This document shows positions 9,045 to 17,275 of a stretch of 64,000 nucleotides of DNA, in pieces. Location of the stretch: contig CBDFNN010000004.1 of NCBI GenBank assembly GCA_965250215.1, positions 620,001 to 684,000 of the forward strand, read 5' to 3'. Made by a program: the position numbers and the translations under genes. Source of the DNA: CBDFNN01 sp965250215 (GTDB lineage Bacteria; Bacteroidota; Rhodothermia; Rhodothermales; DATKEJ01). The stretch's first letter is position 1; each line of letters begins with the position of its first letter. The notes below the pieces were generated by a model. That model was not told the DNA's origin. It made no database searches and saw only the letters and a list, made by a program, of their open reading frames with translations.

Positions 9045-9976
9045 GAGTGCCTTCGTTGATCTGAACCCGATCTGGCCATGAGGGCAATAAAAGCGTCTTC
9101 AAGAGAGGGTCTTACGGATTGCCAAACGACATTTTTGTCACCGACGGAGTCCAAGGACATGCTGATTAAATCAGCATCGGACCCACTCACGTGAAGGGCA
9201 GATCCGAAATAGGCCACATGTTCAATACCAGGCATTCCTTCCATGACCGAGGCGAGCATCCTAACACCTTCTCCCTCTGCTCTCCATGTCGAAATATTTG
9301 ACTCTTCAATAATCCGTTCAACTCGACCTTCGACCACTTTTTTACCATTGGCCAAGTAGACAATGGAGTCGCAACGTTCAGCCTCGTCCATATAATGCGT
9401 AGAAACAAGCACCGTTATCCCATTTAAACTAAGGCGATGGATTTCATCCCAAAAATCTCTACGAGCCTGAGGATCAACTCCTGCTGTTGGCTCATCTAGG
9501 AGAAGTAATTTGGGATTATGCATTGTGACTGCCGCCAAAGCAAGTCGTTGCTTCCAACCTCCGGACAAAGCTCCAGCCAACTGCCCTTGCCGGTCCTGCA
9601 ATCCTAGACCCTCAAGAGTTCGGTTAACAGTCTCCTTCATATTCGGCAACTGGTATAACCTCGCGACGAAATTCAGATTTTCCCGGATGGTCATGTCCGT
9701 CCAGAAGGAAAATTTCTGGGTCATATACCCCGTCTGCGACTTAATCTGATCGGCCTCTTTTTTGATGTCGAAGCCGAGACACTTACCCTCACCCTCGGTC
9801 GCAGTTAGCAAACCACAAATCATTCTAATGGTCGTGGTTTTTCCCGATCCATTGGGGCCGAGAAATCCCCAGACCTGACCCTTTGGCATCTGAATGTCTA
9901 CCCCGTCTACGGCGGTTTTCTTTCCGAAGCGCTTTACCAATCCACGAACGTCAATTGCAAGATCGCTCATTACCAC
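9041..9976 (-). CDS. ABC transporter ATP-binding protein
   Basis: A single nucleotide-binding domain of 311 residues that powers the adjacent ABC-2 permease. Walker A is GPNGSGKTTT (about residue 39), the Q-loop region is TGYMTQKFSFW, the signature is LSGGWKQRLALA, and Walker B is LLLLDEPTAGVD. The C-terminal 80 residues are a regulatory extension. The signature has GGW where LSGGQ is usual, a common change in this exporter subgroup. The gene overlaps the HlyD-type gene by 7 bp upstream and the permease by 4 bp downstream, so the three form a tight operon. Confidence 0.94.
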   Translation of the reverse strand: MVMSDLAIDVRGLVKRFGKKTAVDGVDIQMPKGQVWGFLGPNGSGKTTTIRMICGLLTATEGEGKCLGFDIKKEADQIKSQTGYMTQKFSFWTDMTIRENLNFVARLYQLPNMKETVNRTLEGLGLQDRQGQLAGALSGGWKQRLALAAVTMHNPKLLLLDEPTAGVDPQARRDFWDEIHRLSLNGITVLVSTHYMDEAERCDSIVYLANGKKVVEGRVERIIEESNISTWRAEGEGVRMLASVMEGMPGIEHVAYFGSALHVSGSDADLISMSLDSVGDKNVVWQSVRPSLEDAFIALMARSGSDQRRHS

Positions 9977-10929
9977 GTCAGGTCTACTACAATGCCCGGT
10001 AGTAACTTTGTGCTCGAAGGAAGATCGGCCTCAATAAGAAACACAAGTCTTTCTCTTTCTTCATTGCTGTACAAAACAGGAGGCGTGTATTCTGGCGAAG
10101 AGCTAATAAAGGATATCTGTCCTTCACTCTCCTCTTGGCCAGAAAGGAAAACATTGACCTTCTGGCCGAATTCCAATTCGGCCAATTCCTCCTGGCTTAC
10201 AAAGAACTTGAGCTTTAGACCGTCAGATGGAAGTATGGCTACGACGGCCGATCCTAGAGGAAGAAATTCACCGGGGTAGTGAAATACTTCGGCTATTCGA
10301 CCCGCTATTAATGATTGGACACTTCTTTGACTCAGCCGATATTCTGCGGAATTTTTCGCAGCGATAGCTGAGTTTACCGATGCTTCAGCTGATCTTCGAA
10401 CTCCGCTTCGAGCTGCCATTTTCGCAACATCAATGGATTCACGAATCCGTCGAAGGGCCGCCTCTGCCATGAGATATTGATTTTGTACTTGATCTCCTTT
10501 AGCCTCTGTCTCGATCTCGTCATTTACCAAGGGCATGATTCGATCTCTCTCAGACTCTGCCTGACTTAGTCTAGCTTGGGCCTCGGCCAGCTGAGCTTCG
10601 AGCGCGCGAATTTCTGCAGGCCGAGCCCCTCGCGACAAATTATTCGCCATAGCCTGCGCGGCATCAACCTGTGCTTGAAGTTGTGAGACCATTTCTTTTT
10701 GCGAGGTTTTATCGAGCTCAAAAAGCGTGTCTCCCGGAACGACCATCTGACCTACCTGAATGCTTTGTTTAGTCATCCAACCGGGTTCTGGCGCTGAGAC
10801 AAATACCCACTCTGCTTCTACATAGCCAGTGTGACTAGAATCATTTTTTTGACCGCTGCAAGAGCTGACTAATGACCCGCAAATTGCTAGGAAAAGTAGC
10901 TTTGAAATAAATCGCGTTTGAGTCATCAT
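9970..10929 (-). CDS. HlyD/MFP-family periplasmic adaptor lipoprotein
   Basis: This 319-residue protein is the membrane-fusion partner of the ABC exporter. It begins MMTQTRFISKLLFLAICGSL and has a lipobox ending VSSC, so it should be a lipid-anchored periplasmic adaptor. A short lipoyl/barrel-sandwich half (VSAPEPGWMTKQSIQVGQMV) leads into an alpha-helical hairpin of about 120 residues rich in Ala, Glu and Gln (residues about 80-205). The second half-motif follows (LIAGRIAEVFHYPGEFLPLG), then a beta-barrel. This order matches YhiI/YbhG-type adaptors paired with ABC-2 exporters. It is the first gene of the transporter trio and lies 17 bp downstream of alkB. Confidence 0.9.
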   Translation of the reverse strand: MMTQTRFISKLLFLAICGSLVSSCSGQKNDSSHTGYVEAEWVFVSAPEPGWMTKQSIQVGQMVVPGDTLFELDKTSQKEMVSQLQAQVDAAQAMANNLSRGARPAEIRALEAQLAEAQARLSQAESERDRIMPLVNDEIETEAKGDQVQNQYLMAEAALRRIRESIDVAKMAARSGVRRSAEASVNSAIAAKNSAEYRLSQRSVQSLIAGRIAEVFHYPGEFLPLGSAVVAILPSDGLKLKFFVSQEELAELEFGQKVNVFLSGQEESEGQISFISSSPEYTPPVLYSNEERERLVFLIEADLPSSTKLLPGIVVDLTW

Positions 10930-10946
10930 TTAGATACCATCATATT

Positions 10947-12050
10947 TCATCCCTTGAGCATGACGCCTTTTACGCGCTTGTCCATGACCATGAACCAGGC
11001 AGGAGGAAGGAGTGCGAGCATCATCATACTAGGATAACCGGCGGGCATCTGAGGCGCCTCGTCGAGGTGTCGGAGAATTTGATAGGGCCTACTTGCCTGA
11101 TAGTGATGATCAGAGTGTCGAGTTAGTTCGTATAGAATAATCCGACCATAGGGGTGGTTGCTATTCCAAGAGTGAACAGCTTTGACCCGCTCGTATCGCC
11201 CATCCTCCTTTTTCGAACGTCGCAGTCCGTAGTGTTCAATGTAATTGACCGTTTCTAATTCGAAAATTCCTATGCAGGCAGCAAGGAAAAAAGTAAGACA
11301 AGCGAGAGGTCCAGCGAAGGAAAATATTGAAACTAATAGCACGACTTGAAGGATCGTAAATATGATCATCTCGTTGTGAATCGACCAGAAAGCCTTGCCC
11401 TGCTTCTCAAGCTTTTTTGCCTCAAGATTCCAAGCCGACAGATAGCCCAAGTAAATCGAGCGAGGCACAAATCGGTATAGGCTTTCTCCTAAGCGTGAGG
11501 AGGCGGGGTCCTCATCTGTACTGACTTTCTTGTGATGTCCTCTGTTATGTTCGATAATGAAATGCATGTACAGAGAGCTCAACAGAAGGGATTTTGCCAT
11601 CCACTGCTCATATCGTTTGCTTCGGTGGCCCAATTCATGGGCGACATTTATCCCAAGCGTACCACAGGCTAAACCAAAACTGAGCGTCTTTCCGATCAAT
11701 TCGACTAAACTCAGTTCTGTGAAACCGACCTGAAAAACGAAATAGACAAGAAAGCCCAACTGAATGGGTAGGTTAACATAGATCAAGGCATCGTAAAATC
11801 GACTTGAACGTGCGATACTCTCCTCAGCTTCGCTCATGTTCTTTTCTGAGGTGGGAAAAAGCATCTCGATAATCGGCACGATTCCGAATGCGTAAACGAC
11901 TGTTAAAAAAGACCAATAGCCTGCTAAGTACAGGGACAAGAAGACGCTAATCGGAATCGTCAGTGCCAGGAAATATTTGAAAGATCGAATGTTCACAAGG
12001 AAATATAGGCCTTGCGACGTTTTGGGGCTCACGAATCGATCAACATCCAT
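10947..12050 (-). CDS. alkB: Alkane 1-monooxygenase (AlkB-type)
   Basis: An integral-membrane non-haem di-iron monooxygenase that hydroxylates terminal carbons of medium-chain alkanes. The AlkB histidine motifs appear in order: HELGHR, HNRGHH (with DEDPASSR after it), the AlkB-specific NYIEHYGLRR, and RHSDHH near the C-terminus. About six hydrophobic helices surround them. I start at the ATG at 12048-12050 (367 residues). The frame extends to 12188, but that would overlap the upstream gene by 62 bp and encode non-family sequence. No rubredoxin or rubredoxin reductase is adjacent, so electrons must come from elsewhere. The HYG motif favours a true alkane hydroxylase over xylene monooxygenase. 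The last residues (VKGVMLKG) sit 17 bp before the adaptor gene. Confidence 0.92.
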   Translation of the reverse strand: MDVDRFVSPKTSQGLYFLVNIRSFKYFLALTIPISVFLSLYLAGYWSFLTVVYAFGIVPIIEMLFPTSEKNMSEAEESIARSSRFYDALIYVNLPIQLGFLVYFVFQVGFTELSLVELIGKTLSFGLACGTLGINVAHELGHRSKRYEQWMAKSLLLSSLYMHFIIEHNRGHHKKVSTDEDPASSRLGESLYRFVPRSIYLGYLSAWNLEAKKLEKQGKAFWSIHNEMIIFTILQVVLLVSIFSFAGPLACLTFFLAACIGIFELETVNYIEHYGLRRSKKEDGRYERVKAVHSWNSNHPYGRIILYELTRHSDHHYQASRPYQILRHLDEAPQMPAGYPSMMMLALLPPAWFMVMDKRVKGVMLKG

Positions 12051-12126
12051 TTTGCATGGAAGGAGTCGCGAATTTGCCTTGAGCTGATCGAGGACTGGAT
12101 GACCAATATCTAAGTGTTGAAGGAAG

Positions 12127-13101
12127 TTACAGCAATTCCTCGGAGTTCCCTTGGACTTCCAACCCAGCATGCTTGCCCTCTCCTTCAAAAATCAAGTTGC
12201 CGTCTCTAGTCTCTAAGAGAACAACAAGCTTTGCGTCAAGACTTTCCTCGACTTTTAGCTCCATGGTTTTTGCCCCAGGAGCCCAGAGCATCGTTCCGCC
12301 CTTGCGCTCAATATGAATTGAAAGTCGTTTCTTCTTATCGGAGATAATCCACTCTATGGATGATTCGCTGACAGATAGGGAGTCGACATTCGCGCCTGTA
12401 TAGGTGGCAAAACGATGCAACTCACCATCCACGAGCATTCCAATTATGAAACCGGGAAAATGGCTCCTCTTCCATGGAATCTTGGCAATCGAAGCGGTTA
12501 AACAAGTTTTTTCACGCCCGAAATGATTGGACTGTACCCATATCCATGACGAGGGAAAATTTCGCCCCCAATCCTTTTCGATGTAACACCGACCTCCATT
12601 AAAATCAATTCTCTCTCCGTCAATATCCATCCAACCGTCTATGCTTCCGTCAAGGCTTACTAAGCCGTGATAGCACTCCATCGTTGGGACCCAGGCATAC
12701 CATCCCATGATGCCGGGTGATCGCAAGGATTCCGGCCAACGGAGATGATCTCCAAACTTGATCTCAGCTTGAACGCTTCCTGATTTTTCATCCTTCAAAT
12801 CAAGGCTGAGGTGTTTGTCTGAAAATGTGTTTCCGGAAATTGATACATCAAATACGGAAGCCGACCCTTGAAATGCATTACTAGGAAAACGATACATCCT
12901 GCATTCGCCTTCCGAACCATCTGAGATCATCACGAAACTCTCGTGACCGAGAGGATCCTTTCCGCGAAAATTTCCCGGGATGACCGCGATACAATTTGAT
13001 CCGTTGGCCGTGACTATTTTGAAATACCACCCTTCGAAGAATGGCGACTTGCCGGAGTTGCCGTGATAGGCAGCAGGCTTGAGAACGGAGTTGAAGTACA
13101 T
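12127..13101 (-). CDS. Tocopherol-cyclase-like protein
   Basis: A 324-residue protein with the blocks of the tocopherol cyclase family. FEGWYFKI lies near the N-terminus, CYHGLVSLDGSIDGW in the middle, and CYIEKDWGRNFPSSWIWVQ then SNHF in the core. In plants and cyanobacteria the family closes the chromanol ring of tocopherol; bacterial homologues outside cyanobacteria mostly have unknown substrates. No signal peptide is visible. It sits 76 bp upstream of alkB on the same strand, so both may act on hydrophobic or isoprenoid compounds, but this link is only positional. Start is the ATG at 13099-13101. Confidence 0.82.
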   Translation of the reverse strand: MYFNSVLKPAAYHGNSGKSPFFEGWYFKIVTANGSNCIAVIPGNFRGKDPLGHESFVMISDGSEGECRMYRFPSNAFQGSASVFDVSISGNTFSDKHLSLDLKDEKSGSVQAEIKFGDHLRWPESLRSPGIMGWYAWVPTMECYHGLVSLDGSIDGWMDIDGERIDFNGGRCYIEKDWGRNFPSSWIWVQSNHFGREKTCLTASIAKIPWKRSHFPGFIIGMLVDGELHRFATYTGANVDSLSVSESSIEWIISDKKKRLSIHIERKGGTMLWAPGAKTMELKVEESLDAKLVVLLETRDGNLIFEGEGKHAGLEVQGNSEELL

Positions 13102-13121
13102 GATTATCCAGTGTCAGGGCT

Positions 13122-13169
13122 GTCTCGGACAATATGGCATTTCAGGCAGTCTTGGTCAATATGACATTT
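13122..13169. repeat. 27-bp imperfect direct repeat
   Basis: Two related copies lie in tandem with a 27-bp period upstream of the tocopherol-cyclase-like gene. The first contains CTCGGACAATATGGCATTT and the second CTTGGTCAATATGACATTT. They are in the divergent promoter region shared with the tricorn-like gene and could be a duplicated regulatory site or just another word repeat. Confidence 0.55.
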
Positions 13170-13221
13170 TGATTAATAAGACCGACTTCATTTGCGGGCC
13201 CTCAGATAGAAAAACATCTTC

Positions 13222-13269
13222 CAGCCCCTCAGCCCCTCAGCCCCTCAGCCCCTCAGCCCCTCAGCCCCT
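13222..13269. repeat. CAGCCCCT tandem array, six units
   Basis: Six perfect 8-bp CAGCCCCT units follow one another 54 bp upstream of the tricorn-like gene. A second array of four units lies at 18604-18635, and degenerate forms occur near 29080, 41917, 42590 and 50473. A perfect octamer array like this can slip during replication, so unit number may vary between strains. Confidence 0.95.
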
Positions 13270-13323
13270 CGATTGTTTGGGTTTCAGTAAGTAAATTGGA
13301 AATACACTAATACCCCGTTTCAG

Positions 13324-16300
13324 ATGCGACTTACCCTGATCACGTTCTCTCTATTACTTGCCCTTGTTATAACTGCCGAGGCACAAGTTGACGGCTACTA
13401 CCGCCAACCAGACATCCATGGCGACCAGATTGTCTTCAACGCTGAAGGCGATCTTTGGAAAGTTGCTTCGACCGGTGGATCTGCTCAACGTCTGACTTCT
13501 CATCCAGGGCAAGAGATGTATCCAAGCATTTCTCCTGACGGGAAAATGATAGCCTTCGCGGCGTCTTACGAAGGGACGACAGATACTTATGTGATGTCGA
13601 TCAATGGAGGGACTCCTCGCAGGATTACCTGGTTATTCGGCAGGCCAGTAGGATGGTCACCCGAGGGGCACGTCATCGTTCGGACTGTAAAATTTGCCGG
13701 TGTTCCAGATCACAGGCTTGTTCTAGTTGATCCAGGAAATGGAGAAGTATCGCAGATCCCACTCCATCAGGCCGCTGAGGGGTCGTTTGCGGCCGATGGG
13801 ACTCTGTTTTTTGATCGCATGTCTCGTCAAGGAAGTAATTCCAGATTCTACAAGGGCGGAACTGCACAGATCATGTGGAAATTTGAACCCGGAGCAAGTG
13901 AAGCTCAGGTTCTCACTAAGGATTATCCGGGAGCCTCACGGCAGCCCAACGTCATGGCCGATGGACGTGTTTATTTTCTCTCCGATCGTCAGGACGCGAT
14001 GAATGTGTGGTCGATGGACCAAGACGGATCCGGTCTGACACAGCACACAAACCTTCGTGACTGGGACATTCAGGAACTTGCTGGCGACGACCAGACACTC
14101 GTGTACCGATTGGGAGCGGACATCTGGACCTTAGCCGCAGGTTCAAACTCACCTTCGAAAGTAAATATCGGCCTTGTGACCGATCTAGAGCGCTCGCTTG
14201 TGGACTGGGAAACCTCTCCTTGGAATTATCTCTCGGATTCAGGTATTTCGGCCGACGGAAAACATGTCGGACTTGTGGCGAGAGGAGAATTATTTGTCGC
14301 CCCAGTCGGCACAGGACGTTTCGTCCACGTCTCCAATAATTCAGGCGTCAGATACCGGAATGTACTTTTTTCATCTGATAGCACTCACGTTTATGGACTT
14401 TCCGACAGTAGTGGTGAGCTGGAATGGTGGAAAGCGCCCATCGATGGAATTGGAGATCCAACCCAGGTATCCGATGGCCCTGGAATGCTTCGGCTTGATG
14501 GCTCGGCGTCTCCTGATGGGAAATACATTGTGCATGAAAGCAGAAACTTTGGTCTCTGGCTTATCGACTTGGAAGATGGCAAATCGAAGGAGATAGCTAA
14601 AGAGCCGATTGCTGCTGGATATGCCTGGTCACCGGACAGCAAATACGTCGTATACGCTAAAGGGACAGAGAGCTTGATGTCGGCTCTTTTTGCCTACGAA
14701 TTAGCGACGGCTGAAACCACGCAAATAACCAGCGATCGCTTTACCGATTCATATCCCGTGTTTTCTGTAAACGGCGACTGGTTATTTTTCAGGTCCACCA
14801 GAACCTGGACCTCAACTGTAGGAAGCCCCTGGGGAGAACGCGCCCCTCAGCCCAACTTTACCAATACATCCAAGATCTATGCAATTCCGCTAAAGGACGG
14901 CCTTACATATCCCTTCTCCATACCAAACGAATTAACTCCAGCAAAAAGCGATTCGACTGCCAGCAACGGTCCAATGCGCTGGGACTTGGGTCATCTTCTG
15001 AGAGAGCTTCCCATTCCTGCCGGTTCACATACTGGTCTGATGACCAATGACAAACGTCTGTTTTACCGTGAGAGTGGAAATCTAATGGCCTTGGACTTGA
15101 AAGCTGAGGCCGAGCCCATCCAAATTGTAAAAGAGGTACGTGGTGCAGAACTCTCTGGGAATGGGAAGAAAATTGAGGTGCTCAAGGGGTCGAAGATTTA
15201 TGTGATCCCCTCTACCGCGGGGAAAGATGTCAAATTGGACGACAAGAATGAAGTTGATCTTAGCAATTGGAAGTTTGCGGTCAACAAAAGAGATGAATGG
15301 TCGCAGATCTATACGGATGCTTGGCGATTGCACCGAGATTATTTCTGGGATCCCAACATGCTTGGAGTTGATTGGACAGCAATGCGAGACAAGTATGGGG
15401 TCCTTGTCGACCGGATTGGGTCCAGAGAAGAATTGGCTGATTTACAAGGTATGCTCGTTTCTGAACTTTCTCTATTGCATTCAAATGCTGGTGGAGGAGA
15501 TACACAACAAGGTGAAGACAACGTGTTGCCTGCGAGTCTTGGCGGCGTTTTTGAGCGCGATTCAGCGACGGGTGGCTTTAAACTCACTCATCGTTACGAA
15601 GCGGACCCAGATTTACCTAGACAATGGTCACCTCTCGCCCATCCCGATGTTCAGATTGACGAAGGTGCGATCATTCTATCTGTAAATGGAAGATCTGCTC
15701 AAAGTGAATACGCGATAGAAGCTCTGCTCATGGATCAGGCTGGGAAACAAGTCAGGCTAAAAGTGCAGGATCTGGACGGATCAACGCGCGACGTAGTAGT
15801 CACTCCGATGTCTGGCCGTGCGGAACGAAATCTGAAATATCACGAGTGGGAATACACCAGACGTTTACAAGCCGACGAACTAAGTGACGGGAAAGCGGGA
15901 TACGTACACCTTCGTGCCATGGGCCGCGGTGATGCGGGACAGTGGGCTCGCGAGTTCTATTCTCAGACACACAAGCAAGGTCTCATAGTTGATGTGCGAC
16001 ACAACAACGGAGGAAACATTGATTCCTGGATTTTGGGACAGCTATTGCGCCGAGCTTGGTCTTATTTCAAAATGCGATCGGACAACACCTCGCCGAACAT
16101 GCAGTATTCTTTCAATGGCCACATTGTCATTTTAGTGGACGAACGATCGGCTTCTGACGGAGAGGCTGTCGCAGACGGATTTAGAAGATTGGGACTCGGA
16201 AAAGCGATCGGTGTTCGGACGTGGGGAGGTGAGGTTTGGCTCACCGGTAGCAATCGGCAGGTTGACAACGGAGTCGCCCGTGCTTCAGAGATTGGCGTTT

Positions 16301-16527
16301 ACGGGCCAGAAGGAGAATGGCTAATCGAAGGATGGGGATTCGTCCCAGACATCGAAGTGGACAACCTCCCTCACGCTACATTTAATGGAAAGGATGCTCA
16401 ACTCGAAGCTGCTGTTGCTCACTTTCAGGAATTGATTGAGTCCGACCCGCGTCTAAAACCCGAAGCTCCACCGTACCCGGAACTGATTCCTGGAGCAGGA
16501 TTTCCGACGCCTTGGAGAAGTCAGTAG
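13324..16527 (+). CDS. Secreted tricorn-like S41 protease
   Basis: A 1067-residue exported peptidase of the tricorn family. The signal peptide is MRLTLITFSLLLALVITAEA. Residues about 25-330 and 340-580 form two beta-propeller regions (repeats such as MYPSISPDGKMIAFAA and YAWSPDSKYVVYAKG). A helical C1 domain (about 655-740), a PDZ-like segment (about 770-830) and an S41 catalytic domain follow. The nucleophile block is VDERSASDGEAVADGFRRLG, preceded by DVRHNNGGNIDSW. The final GAGFPTPWRS tail is typical of bacterial tricorn homologues. It is proposed to degrade peptides in the periplasm. The gene stands alone between the CAGCCCCT array and a convergent membrane protein gene. Confidence 0.92.
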   Translation: MRLTLITFSLLLALVITAEAQVDGYYRQPDIHGDQIVFNAEGDLWKVASTGGSAQRLTSHPGQEMYPSISPDGKMIAFAASYEGTTDTYVMSINGGTPRRITWLFGRPVGWSPEGHVIVRTVKFAGVPDHRLVLVDPGNGEVSQIPLHQAAEGSFAADGTLFFDRMSRQGSNSRFYKGGTAQIMWKFEPGASEAQVLTKDYPGASRQPNVMADGRVYFLSDRQDAMNVWSMDQDGSGLTQHTNLRDWDIQELAGDDQTLVYRLGADIWTLAAGSNSPSKVNIGLVTDLERSLVDWETSPWNYLSDSGISADGKHVGLVARGELFVAPVGTGRFVHVSNNSGVRYRNVLFSSDSTHVYGLSDSSGELEWWKAPIDGIGDPTQVSDGPGMLRLDGSASPDGKYIVHESRNFGLWLIDLEDGKSKEIAKEPIAAGYAWSPDSKYVVYAKGTESLMSALFAYELATAETTQITSDRFTDSYPVFSVNGDWLFFRSTRTWTSTVGSPWGERAPQPNFTNTSKIYAIPLKDGLTYPFSIPNELTPAKSDSTASNGPMRWDLGHLLRELPIPAGSHTGLMTNDKRLFYRESGNLMALDLKAEAEPIQIVKEVRGAELSGNGKKIEVLKGSKIYVIPSTAGKDVKLDDKNEVDLSNWKFAVNKRDEWSQIYTDAWRLHRDYFWDPNMLGVDWTAMRDKYGVLVDRIGSREELADLQGMLVSELSLLHSNAGGGDTQQGEDNVLPASLGGVFERDSATGGFKLTHRYEADPDLPRQWSPLAHPDVQIDEGAIILSVNGRSAQSEYAIEALLMDQAGKQVRLKVQDLDGSTRDVVVTPMSGRAERNLKYHEWEYTRRLQADELSDGKAGYVHLRAMGRGDAGQWAREFYSQTHKQGLIVDVRHNNGGNIDSWILGQLLRRAWSYFKMRSDNTSPNMQYSFNGHIVILVDERSASDGEAVADGFRRLGLGKAIGVRTWGGEVWLTGSNRQVDNGVARASEIGVYGPEGEWLIEGWGFVPDIEVDNLPHATFNGKDAQLEAAVAHFQELIESDPRLKPEAPPYPELIPGAGFPTPWRSQ

Positions 16528-16599
16528 ACTATTAAAGATGTGTTGCTAAAAATCGAGAAGGATGCCTAAGCTCAGCCCTGAATCTCATGGGGCCAGGTG

Positions 16600-17061
16600 C
16601 TAACGAATCCTCATGGCATAGTTATAGACTTTCGAGGGGATACATATGTCCGTCAAGCTAACTAGAGAGGCGACGCTAGAGAGAGAGAAGCCCGTGATGT
16701 AGGCGGCTAGGAAATAGCCAGAGCTGAATAGAAAAATTGTAGCTCCAATCAACAAGGTCGCCGTTGTACACGCAAATTTGAGCTGCTTCGACCTTTGAGG
16801 CAATTCCGGCTTTCCAAACCAATGGCGCACGGCATGATTGTACAAGTAGTCGAATGGATGATAAGGCAGGAGCACTCCCAAAAGAGCTACGCCCATCATC
16901 AATGCTAGAAGGGGAATATTTGCTGTGGCGACTCCCACCAATAAAATTATTGTGCAAATGGCGTAGGCCATCCGATTTCCAAACGCGAGAGCGGATATTT
17001 TCGCGTCCGCCAAATTGTATCCCTGTTCTTTGATGCGAGCAATCCTATTCGAGGAAATCAT
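16600..17061 (-). CDS. Small membrane protein, DUF4395-like
   Basis: A 153-residue protein with four predicted membrane helices. Its layout resembles DUF4395: an N-terminal alpha segment ending SALAFGNRMAY, paired helices (IILLVGVATANIPLLALMMG), a soluble turn PFDYLYNHAVRHWFGKP, a second helix pair, and a short cysteine-containing tail (DICIPSKVY). The match rests on pattern memory and is moderate. Convergent with the tricorn gene; the IS256 element starts 214 bp upstream. The intervening 17062-17267 holds nothing else I can support. Confidence 0.6.
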   Translation of the reverse strand: MISSNRIARIKEQGYNLADAKISALAFGNRMAYAICTIILLVGVATANIPLLALMMGVALLGVLLPYHPFDYLYNHAVRHWFGKPELPQRSKQLKFACTTATLLIGATIFLFSSGYFLAAYITGFSLSSVASLVSLTDICIPSKVYNYAMRIR

Positions 17062-17275
17062 TTTAGTACCAATTCAAGTGTTAGTTCGAATTAAGACTCA
17101 CGTCGAGCCTAGCACCCATAGTGGCGAGTTTTTTGCCAAACGCCGATAAGAGAATTTGAAAGCCTCGCGTAAAACGGAGCTAGTCTGGGATGAGCAGAGC
17201 TTGCTTGTAGGTAGTTTAAGAGAATTATGAAAAGAACTCTTGACAAGCAGATCGAAGTAAATAAATTTTCTCAGC

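Noticed and set aside
12051..12188. Longer N-terminus for AlkB
   Set aside because: The extra 46 codons overlap the upstream gene and look unlike AlkB N-termini.
13079..13294. 71-codon plus-strand frame ending in Ser-Pro-Ala-Pro-Gln repeats
   Set aside because: The repeat part is just the CAGCCCCT array read in frame; it overlaps the start of the minus-strand tocopherol-cyclase-like gene.
17062..17267. Second gene or accessory cargo of the IS256 element
   Set aside because: The gap holds no frame with a family signal; the element boundaries are set by the inverted repeats and target duplication at 17268.
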